Shown here piece by piece: positions 1-5,157 of a stretch of 5,987 nt of DNA (its first letter is position 1; every line of letters starts with the position of its first letter). The position numbers and the translations under genes are program-made. The notes below the pieces were generated by a model. That model saw nothing but the letters and a program-made list of their open reading frames with translations, was not told the DNA's origin and did not search any database. The stretch comes from Bacteroidota bacterium (GTDB lineage Bacteria; Bacteroidota; Bacteroidia; Chitinophagales; LD1): the NCBI GenBank assembly GCA_018267435.1, contig JAFDYM010000398.1:1-5987 (forward strand). Reading direction: 5' to 3'.

Positions 1-2154
1 GTTAAAGAATGGCTGTATCAACTACTGCACGAGGACTACCACATAGTACGCAGCCCTAAGAGCTACAACTCGCAGATAGGTGTGCCGCTATCGCTGTGGC
101 AAATAAACAGCGAGCACGATTTGGGCCTCTTTGAGGCGGGTATAAGCGAGGCGGGCGAAATGGATAAGCTGGAGAAAATCATTCAGCCCAACATTGGCAT
201 ATTTACCAATATAGGCGAGGCGCACAACGAGGGTTTCCTAAACATTCGCCACAAAACGAAGGAGAAGTTAAAGCTGTTTGTAAACGCCGATGTGCTGATA
301 TACTGCAATGACTACCCCGACATCAACCAAAGCATATCGGAGATAAATGCACTATCGAAAGGTAGCGACGATACCGAGAACAAAATAAAGGTTTTTACCT
401 GGAGCATGGCCAACGATGCCGATGTGCGCATTACCAGCATCATGCAGCGCAACGGGCACTCGCTAATTACCTGCATGCACAAGCTGCAAGAAATAGATTT
501 CGAATTACCGTTTACCGATAAGGCATCGGTAGAAAATGCCATACACTGCTTATGCGCCATGCTGTACCTAGGCAAAGATGCAGCGACCATAAAAGAGCGC
601 ATGACGCACCTTACGCGTATAGCCATGAGGCTAGAAATGAAGGACGCCATCAACAACTGCTCTATCATTAACGATAGCTACAACAGCGATCTGGGTTCGT
701 TCAAAATAGCGGTTGACTTTTTAAAGCAGCAGAACCAGCAGCCGCGCAAAACGGTAATACTATCCGACATACTGCAAAGCGGTAGGGGCGAGATAGAACT
801 ATATGCTGAGGTAGCTGCCATTCTACAGCAGAACAACATACAGCGCTTTATAGGCATCGGCCCATCATTGATGCGCCAGCGCAAACTGTTCGAGAAGAAC
901 GAAGCCATGCAGACCGAGTGCTATGAAAGCACCGATGAGTTTTTGAAAAACTTGGATTCTTCTTCTTTCCACAACGAAGTGATACTGCTAAAAGGTGCGC
1001 GTAAGTTTAGGTTCGAAGTGATAGGCAAATTCTTGGAAAAAAAGGCGCATGAAACGGTGCTAGAGATAAACCTGAACGCCGTTACCAATAACCTAAAGGC
1101 CTACCAAAAGCTACTTAAGCCAAGCACCAAAATAATGGCCATGGTAAAGGCATTCAGCTATGGCAGCGGCAGCTTTGAAATAGCTAACGTGCTACAGTTT
1201 AACAGGGTAGATTACCTAACCGTAGCGTATGCCGATGAAGGCATAGAACTAAGGCGCAATGGCATTACGGTACCTATAATGGTTATGAACCCCGAGCAGC
1301 GCAGCTTCGAGGCTATGATACACTATAACCTAGAGCCTGAGATATACACGCTTAGCCTGTTCGATAGGTTTGCCGAGGTATTGGCATTGCTAAAGAACGG
1401 TAGCAGCGAGCCATACAAAATACACATAGAACTAGAAACAGGCATGAACCGCCTAGGCTTTACCGAGGAGGAGCTGCCTGCGCTGATAGAACGCATACAG
1501 TTGAATCACCAAGTGCAGATAGCTTCGGTGTTCAGTCACTTGGCAGCCAGCGAGGATAAAGACTATGATGACTTTACCAAAGAGCAGATAAAGAACTTCG
1601 AGCGTATGAGCGCGCAGCTTACAAGTGCGTTCAGCTATCCTATCATCCGCCATATACTGAACAGCACAGGCATTACGCGCCACACCAAGTCGCAGTTCGA
1701 TATGGTGCGCTTAGGCATTGGCTTGTATGGATTAGACGGTTCGGGCAAATTGCAGGATAAACTAATACCCGTAAGCACGCTTAAAACCACCATATCGCAA
1801 ATCAAGCATTTGAAGAAGGGCGATAGTGTGGGCTATGGCCGTGTAGGTAAGGTAAGCAAGAACAAAACCATAGCCACCGTAGGCATAGGCTATGCCGATG
1901 GCCTCAGCCGCAAGCTATCGAACGGTAAGGGCAGCATGTTGGTGAACGGTGCGCTAGCGCCTATCATCGGCAATGTGTGTATGGATATGGCCATGCTTGA
2001 TATAACAGGCATAGAAGCGAAGGAAGGTGATGAGGTAATAGTGTTCGGTGATAACCCGCGCATAGAGACTGTAGCCCAAGCCGCCGAAACCATAGCCTAC
2101 GAAATATTAACCGGTATATCGGCCCGTGTTAAGCGCGTGTATTTTCAGGAGTAG
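1..2154 (+). CDS. murF/alr: Bifunctional MurF-like D-Ala-D-Ala-adding ligase / alanine racemase, 5'-truncated by window edge
   Basis: The frame is open from base 1 and ends at TAG 2152-2154, giving 717 visible residues. The GTG at 82 is internal. The part upstream, including the Mur ligase P-loop, is missing, probably about 100 residues. The MurF-like half covers residues 1 to about 347. It shows a substrate-loop motif SYNSQIGVP (21-29), a metal-type Glu45 in FEAG, GEAH with His75, and a Lys-rich stretch whose Lys87 aligns with the carbamylated Lys of MurF. It also has NDSYNSD (224-230) and KGAR (331-334). The racemase half starts near residue 350. It has the PLP lysine Lys383 in MVKAFSYG, TGMNRLG (Arg484), VRLGIGLYG (Arg570), the catalytic Tyr612 in VGYGR, GYADG (631-635) and CMD (660-662). 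Known family roles: Alr interconverts L- and D-Ala with PLP, and MurF joins D-Ala-D-Ala to the UDP-MurNAc-tripeptide in the cytoplasm. Such fusions are common in Bacteroidota, often beside a separate MurF, so the in vivo activity of the ligase half is less certain than that of the racemase. Confidence 0.96.
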   Translation, partial: VKEWLYQLLHEDYHIVRSPKSYNSQIGVPLSLWQINSEHDLGLFEAGISEAGEMDKLEKIIQPNIGIFTNIGEAHNEGFLNIRHKTKEKLKLFVNADVLIYCNDYPDINQSISEINALSKGSDDTENKIKVFTWSMANDADVRITSIMQRNGHSLITCMHKLQEIDFELPFTDKASVENAIHCLCAMLYLGKDAATIKERMTHLTRIAMRLEMKDAINNCSIINDSYNSDLGSFKIAVDFLKQQNQQPRKTVILSDILQSGRGEIELYAEVAAILQQNNIQRFIGIGPSLMRQRKLFEKNEAMQTECYESTDEFLKNLDSSSFHNEVILLKGARKFRFEVIGKFLEKKAHETVLEINLNAVTNNLKAYQKLLKPSTKIMAMVKAFSYGSGSFEIANVLQFNRVDYLTVAYADEGIELRRNGITVPIMVMNPEQRSFEAMIHYNLEPEIYTLSLFDRFAEVLALLKNGSSEPYKIHIELETGMNRLGFTEEELPALIERIQLNHQVQIASVFSHLAASEDKDYDDFTKEQIKNFERMSAQLTSAFSYPIIRHILNSTGITRHTKSQFDMVRLGIGLYGLDGSGKLQDKLIPVSTLKTTISQIKHLKKGDSVGYGRVGKVSKNKTIATVGIGYADGLSRKLSNGKGSMLVNGALAPIIGNVCMDMAMLDITGIEAKEGDEVIVFGDNPRIETVAQAAETIAYEILTGISARVKRVYFQE

Positions 2155-2166
2155 CCTTTCTAGAGC

Positions 2167-2213
2167 GAGATTGACACTGATAACACGGATTGAAGCGGAT
2201 AATACAGTGATTT
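2167..2213. repeat. Degenerate ~10-bp tandem repeat with phased GAT core
   Basis: Five GAT trinucleotides start at 2169, 2179, 2188, 2198 and 2209, so the spacing is 10, 9, 10 and 11 bp. The units read roughly GCGAGATT, ACACTGATA, ACACGGATTG, AGCGGATAAT and ACAGTGATTT. The repeat lies just past the murF-alr stop codon in non-coding DNA. It resembles the decayed CACGGATT-type intergenic repeats I recall from Bacteroidota genomes. That link is from memory and untested. Confidence 0.45.
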
Positions 2214-2270
2214 AAACATGGAGGAAAGCCGAGCGCATAGAGAACACAATAGAAAAGTTTACTAGCGGGT

Positions 2271-2301
2271 AAAAAGTCCCCAGGAAAAACGCCCGTGGGA
2301 C
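2271..2301 (-). terminator. Weak terminator-like hairpin facing the minus strand, no gene attached
   Basis: GTCCC at 2276-2280 pairs with GGGAC at 2297-2301. After a 2x2 mismatch, GG (2283-2284) pairs with CC (2293-2294) around an 8-nt loop. Read on the minus strand, the stem is followed directly by TTTTT (complement of 2271-2275), the layout of an intrinsic terminator. No minus-strand gene runs into it, so it may be a remnant or chance. Confidence 0.25.
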
Positions 2302-2437
2302 GCATACGGAAAAGCTAGGCGCTACAGTACCGCGCACAATAAAAACCCTCCGCCAAAACCAGCACTACCTTTTTCGTTTTTCTCAATTACATTAGCACCT
2401 CATTATTAGCAACCCAATTTTATTTATACCGACACAC

Positions 2438-3517
2438 ATGAAAGATACAGCCCTTTCGCAATTGCACACATCGCTTGGCGCTAAAATGGCCGAGTTTGCA
2501 GGCTTTAATATGCCTATAGTTTACAGCAGCATTAACGAGGAACACCGCGCCGTACGCAACAGCGTGGGCGTGTTCGATGTAAGCCATATGGGCGAGTTTC
2601 GCGTGCAGGGCCCTAAGGCGCTTGACCTAATACAATACGTAACCACCAACGATGCCAGCAAGCTAACCAACGGCAAGGTGCAGTACAGCTGCCTGCCGAA
2701 CGATAAAGGCGGTATAGTAGATGACCTACTGGTGTACAAGCAAGCCGACAACGATTATTACTTAGTAGTAAACGCGGGCAACATTGCAAAGGACTGGGAA
2801 TGGATAAACAAGCACAATACTTTCGGTGCTGAGTTGACTGACCTAAGCGGCGACACCAACCTACTAGCAGTGCAAGGCCCTAATGCCTTGGCTACATTGC
2901 AAAAGTTGACAGAGGTAAACCTAAGCAACATACCTTATTATGCTTTCGAAGTAGGTGCATTGGCAGGTATAGAGAACGTGATTATTTCTAACACCGGCTA
3001 CACCGGTGCTGGTGGTTTCGAGCTATATGTAAAGAACGATGACGCTAGGAAACTATGGGATGCCGTATTTGCAGCGGGTGCCGAGTTTGGCATAGTGCCT
3101 GCGGGCCTTGGCTGCCGCGATACCCTGCGCTTAGAGAAGGCCTTCTGCCTATACGGTAACGACATTAACGATACTACATCGCCAATAGAAGCAGGCTTGG
3201 GTTGGATAACCAAGTTCACCAAAAGCTTTGTAAACAGCGACTACCACAAGGCTATAAAAGACAATGGCCCTAAGAAGAAACTAGTAGGCTTTGAAATAAC
3301 CGAGAAAGGCAAAATACCGCGCCAACACTTTGCCATAAAAGATGCTGAAGGCAACGTAATAGGCGAGGTAACATCGGGTACGCAGTCGCCTACCTTGGGC
3401 AAGGCTATAGGCCTAGGCTATGTAGCTACGGAACACAGCACAGTTGGCAGCGAAATATTTATAGACATACGCAACCAAGCTATAAAGGCTACGGTAGTTA
3501 AAACGCCGTTTCTATAG
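2438..3517 (+). CDS. gcvT: Glycine cleavage system aminomethyltransferase (T protein)
   Basis: This is a complete 359-residue protein, the usual length for bacterial GcvT. The T protein takes the aminomethyl group from lipoylated H protein, releases ammonia and gives 5,10-methylene-tetrahydrofolate, in the cytoplasm. The N-terminal GcvT/YgfZ-type folate-binding domain shows AEFAGFNMPIVY (18-29), FDVSHMGE (46-53) and GGIVDDLLVY (91-100), which contains the conserved catalytic-region Asp. It continues with VVNAGN, NTGYTGAGGFELY and GLGCRDTLRLEKAFCLYGND, which holds the conserved Arg of the folate site. The C-terminal beta-barrel domain begins around KKKLVGFEI, and the protein ends near the usual GxxIxIxIR-type segment. 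The ATG at 2438 gives the standard family N-terminus. The leader is AT-rich with no clear Shine-Dalgarno sequence, as is usual in Bacteroidota. gcvH and gcvP are not in view, which is common where these genes are scattered. A strong hairpin follows 18 bp after the stop. Confidence 0.97.
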   Translation: MKDTALSQLHTSLGAKMAEFAGFNMPIVYSSINEEHRAVRNSVGVFDVSHMGEFRVQGPKALDLIQYVTTNDASKLTNGKVQYSCLPNDKGGIVDDLLVYKQADNDYYLVVNAGNIAKDWEWINKHNTFGAELTDLSGDTNLLAVQGPNALATLQKLTEVNLSNIPYYAFEVGALAGIENVIISNTGYTGAGGFELYVKNDDARKLWDAVFAAGAEFGIVPAGLGCRDTLRLEKAFCLYGNDINDTTSPIEAGLGWITKFTKSFVNSDYHKAIKDNGPKKKLVGFEITEKGKIPRQHFAIKDAEGNVIGEVTSGTQSPTLGKAIGLGYVATEHSTVGSEIFIDIRNQAIKATVVKTPFL

Positions 3518-3535
3518 TTAAATAGCATGAGCATA

Positions 3536-3580
3536 AAAACGAAAGCAGCCCAGTAGGTGATACTGGGCTGCTTTCGTTTT
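3536..3580. terminator. Bidirectional intrinsic terminator between convergent genes
   Basis: Arms at 3536-3555 and 3561-3580 form a perfect 20-bp stem with a 5-nt loop (GGTGA). The core is GC-rich (GCAGCCCAG/CTGGGCTGC). The outer end is AAAAC on one arm and GTTTT on the other, so each strand has a short U run at the 3' side of the hairpin. It sits 18 bp after the gcvT stop and 13 bp beyond the 3' end of the convergent TerB-like gene, and so can end transcription of both. Confidence 0.88.
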
Positions 3581-3593
3581 AGTATATACTCAA

Positions 3594-3947
3594 CTATATC
3601 TCTATCTCCGTCCACTCGCTGAACAGTGCATCTAGGTATTCATTCTCCTCGCGGGTTATCTTTTTATCGGCCTTGGCTAAATTAAGGGCGAATTGTATCA
3701 GCTCATTGCGCTCGCCATCAGTGCTATCTTCGTAAAAATCGGCCATGCACCTTTTAAAGTGGTCCATATAGTCGGTGCCCGGCAATGCGCTAAGTGTTTC
3801 CATTTCCTTATCTAGGCTTACATTGAAAGGAAACTGCTCTTCTAGCCATTTACGAATCACTAAGTCCTCTTTAGCACTAAACTTGCCATCGGCTGCCGAA
3901 AGTATCATTAACAGGTGGTAGCCTGCCACGGGTTTATTCTTCTTCAT
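3594..3947 (-). CDS. Small TerB-like (tellurite-resistance TerB/DjlA-N type) protein
   Basis: The protein has 117 residues from the ATG at 3947 and stops at TAG (complement of 3594-3596). I chose this start because the protein then begins MKKNKPVAGYHLLM and goes straight into the domain. An upstream in-frame ATG at 4022 would add 25 residues with no domain character, taken from AT-rich leader DNA. The protein is predicted all-helical and cytosolic, with two acidic helix-turn repeats typical of TerB-like folds: ILSAADGKFSAKED (15-28) and LAKADKKITREENEYL (90-105). No signal peptide or membrane segment is seen. TerB-domain proteins are linked to tellurite or stress resistance in ter operons and to metal binding. 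No other ter gene is nearby, so tellurite resistance should not be assumed; a general stress or scaffold role is equally possible. It lies 81 bp downstream of the SRPBCC gene on the same strand. Confidence 0.83.
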   Translation of the reverse strand: MKKNKPVAGYHLLMILSAADGKFSAKEDLVIRKWLEEQFPFNVSLDKEMETLSALPGTDYMDHFKRCMADFYEDSTDGERNELIQFALNLAKADKKITREENEYLDALFSEWTEIEI

Positions 3948-3959
3948 TGTTGTATGTTT

Positions 3960-3989
3960 TCTATACCAAATAAAATATTGCAGTGTCAA
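3960..3989 (-). promoter_or_regulatory. Possible sigma70-like promoter for the TerB-like gene
   Basis: On the minus strand, TTGACA (complement of 3984-3989) is followed after exactly 18 bp by TATAGA (complement of 3960-3965). The second box lies 12 bp before the chosen ATG. This fits the E. coli-type -35/-10 pattern but not the Bacteroidota consensus TTTG / TAnnTTTG, and it leaves a very short leader. It could be chance in AT-rich DNA. Confidence 0.25.
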
Positions 3990-4028
3990 TATAGGAAATA
4001 ATGTGTGCGCATAAAAACGCAAAATGCA

Positions 4029-4514
4029 TTAAACCCGCCCCAAAGCTTCAGCCCGCAGCTTCAAAGCAGCCGCCTGCCGCTCAAAGCCATCTTGCACTTT
4101 GCTAAAAGGCAAAAACGCTATGCCCCAACCAGTAAACACCTCTTGCGTACGATAGCTGGTTCGGCCATCTTCTTGCTGCTCCAGCCACTGGTGGCGTGTA
4201 GCATGAATCATACCTACCTTATCAAGCGGGCTTTCGAACACATAGCACCAATAAGCGCGCTTTATTCCATCTGCACCGCTGTACGGTGGCTGCACATCGG
4301 TTACCACCTCAGCCGAGGTCTGCTTATCGCCACTGCTCCACTGCACGGTAAAGTGCATAATAGTACCTATACTGCCGGCTGCCCCATTGGCCTTTACTTC
4401 TACTACAAATGGGTTCCACTCAGTATACTTTTCTACATCTATCATTACCTGCCATACCTGTTCAATAGGAGCTTGTATATACGAAGATGCTTCTGCAACT
4501 AGTTGTTTTGCCAT
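4029..4514 (-). CDS. SRPBCC (START/Bet v 1-like) domain protein, polyketide-cyclase type
   Basis: This is a complete 161-residue protein, ATG at 4514 and TAA at the complement of 4029-4031. It fits a single-domain SRPBCC protein. The N-terminal strand and helix read ASSYIQAPIEQVW (9-21), followed by DVEKYTEWNPFV (26-37), the hallmark I-x-AP-x-x-VW and Y-x-x-WNP pattern. A series of beta strands follows, and the C-terminal long helix after FTGWGIAFLPFSKV carries the sequence ERQAAALKLRAEAL. The fold makes a deep hydrophobic pocket for lipids or other small ligands. The substrate cannot be read from sequence, and many members are annotated only as polyketide cyclase/dehydrase or START-like. There is no signal peptide, so it is probably cytosolic. 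It is transcribed away from the lipoprotein gene at 4618 and toward the TerB-like gene, with which it may share a transcript. Confidence 0.88.
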   Translation of the reverse strand: MAKQLVAEASSYIQAPIEQVWQVMIDVEKYTEWNPFVVEVKANGAAGSIGTIMHFTVQWSSGDKQTSAEVVTDVQPPYSGADGIKRAYWCYVFESPLDKVGMIHATRHQWLEQQEDGRTSYRTQEVFTGWGIAFLPFSKVQDGFERQAAALKLRAEALGRV

Positions 4515-4592
4515 GCGTTGAAGTTAGCAAATTACAGCTTTCCTGCTTTTGCCCCATTCTTACTAATTGTCGAATTGTTGCGCTTGGCTTAG

Positions 4593-4600
4593 TATATATG
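4593..4600 (+). promoter_or_regulatory. Possible -7 box for the lipoprotein gene
   Basis: TATATATG matches the Bacteroidota -7 consensus TAnnTTTG in all but one fixed base and lies 17 bp before the ATG at 4618. TTG triplets occur upstream (4567-4569, 4576-4578, 4579-4581), but none is at the ideal 19-21 bp spacing. The leader CTAAAATAATTAAAC is A-rich with no Shine-Dalgarno, typical of this phylum. Confidence 0.25.
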
Positions 4601-4617
4601 TGCTAAAATAATTAAAC

Positions 4618-5079
4618 ATGAAAAGGATAAGCCTAGTAGCGAGTGCAGCATTTATAGTAGCCCTAAGCAGCTGCGGAAAAGATTTTATGAAAGACCAAAG
4701 CGGTAGCTTTAAAGTAAACGGCACCGCATATACCACAGAAACAGATAACGTAACTGCTGGGTATGTAAATGGCGGTTCGCAGTATTTACAGGTAAGCCTA
4801 TACACAGGTAGCAGCCAAAGCAACACCCCTGTAGTAACCGTAGACCTTAACCGCGTTGACGAAACAGTGTTGTTTACTTCGGCCAATTCGGGCTTTACAT
4901 ACACCACACTTACTGGCGGCACCTACACTGCCGACTATGGCCAGTACAAAATAACCAGCCACGAAGAGGGCAACCCAAGCAGCCGCCACACCGAAGGCAC
5001 ATTCGAAATGACATTACACGATTTGAACAACGACACCATTAAAATAACCGAGGGCAAGTTTTATGTAAATAACTACTAA
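4618..5079 (+). CDS. Small Bacteroidota lipoprotein of unknown function
   Basis: This is a complete 153-residue protein. Residues 1-18 are a signal peptide (MKR, then a hydrophobic core), ending in the lipobox LSSC with Cys19 as the lipidated residue. The start at 4618 is fixed by this signal. The residues after Cys (GKDFMKD) are charged, which is only a loose fit to the acidic surface-export signals known in Bacteroidota. The mature part is rich in Thr, Ser, Gly, Tyr and Asn and predicted mostly beta. It opens with GSFKVNGTAY and closes with GTFEMTLHDLNNDTIKITEG followed by KFYVNNY. This 'F-x-V-NG-x-x-(Y/W) ... GTFxxTL ... ITxGxF' layout is like small Bacteroidota lipoprotein families such as DUF6252 or DUF5025. 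The family link is from recall and untested. Probable location: periplasmic or outer face of the outer membrane. No catalytic residues are evident. A terminator hairpin follows 27 bp after the stop. Confidence 0.85.
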   Translation: MKRISLVASAAFIVALSSCGKDFMKDQSGSFKVNGTAYTTETDNVTAGYVNGGSQYLQVSLYTGSSQSNTPVVTVDLNRVDETVLFTSANSGFTYTTLTGGTYTADYGQYKITSHEEGNPSSRHTEGTFEMTLHDLNNDTIKITEGKFYVNNY

Positions 5080-5105
5080 GCAAAAGCTTTTTGGTTATGC
5101 AGTGG

Positions 5106-5141
5106 GGCGTATATACTTAGGTATATGCGCCTTCTCTTTTT
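5106..5141 (+). terminator. Intrinsic terminator after the lipoprotein gene
   Basis: GGCGTATATAC (5106-5116) pairs with GTATATGCGCC (5121-5131) around a TTAG loop. This makes an 11-bp stem with one G-U pair, followed by the T-rich tract TTCTCTTTTT (5132-5141). The orientation and place suit termination of the lipoprotein transcript. It ends only 16 bp before the ATG of the next gene. Confidence 0.72.
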
Positions 5142-5157
5142 GTATATTGCAGGTACT

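Larger units (their letters stand above)
2155..2437. other. Intergenic region between murF-alr and gcvT
   Basis: This 283-bp gap holds no convincing gene; the longest plus-strand ATG reading from 2218 stops after 15 codons. It contains the GAT-phased repeat (2167-2213) and a weak hairpin (2276-2301). The part after about 2360 is T-rich and then AT-rich, and must carry the gcvT promoter and leader. I find no clean match to the Bacteroidota promoter consensus (TTTG about 20 bp before TAnnTTTG). No plus-strand terminator is visible after murF-alr, so read-through into gcvT is possible. Confidence 0.6.

Noticed and set aside
82..84. GTG as the start of the murF-alr gene
   Set aside because: The frame is open to base 1 and the upstream 27 codons encode MurF-like sequence running into the SYNSQIGVP loop, so the gene begins before the window.
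2218..2265. Possible 15-codon ORF (MEESRAHREHNRKVY)
   Set aside because: It is too short, has no supporting leader and no recognisable motif.
3948..4022. N-terminal extension of the TerB-like protein from the ATG at 4022
   Set aside because: The extra 25 residues come from AT-rich leader DNA with no resemblance to a TerB N-terminus, and the ATG at 3947 leads straight into the domain.
4005..4502. Plus-strand open frame of 165 codons, antisense to the SRPBCC gene
   Set aside because: It lies almost wholly opposite a gene with a recognisable SRPBCC pattern, shows no domain of its own, and has a Cys/Tyr/His-rich composition typical of a shadow frame.
4527..4552. Imperfect hairpin GCAAA-CAG / CTG-TTTGC upstream of the SRPBCC start
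   Set aside because: Only 5 + 3 bp with an internal loop and no U tract; such pairing is expected by chance, and no operator family is recognised.
4563..4922. Minus-strand open frame opposite the small lipoprotein gene
   Set aside because: The plus strand has a clear signal peptide and lipobox with a matching terminator; the reverse frame has no domain or leader support.
5125..5157. Upstream in-frame ATG for the MBL lipoprotein
   Set aside because: It lies within the terminator stem and would give two hydrophobic runs before the lipobox; the start at 5158 gives a normal 16-residue signal peptide.
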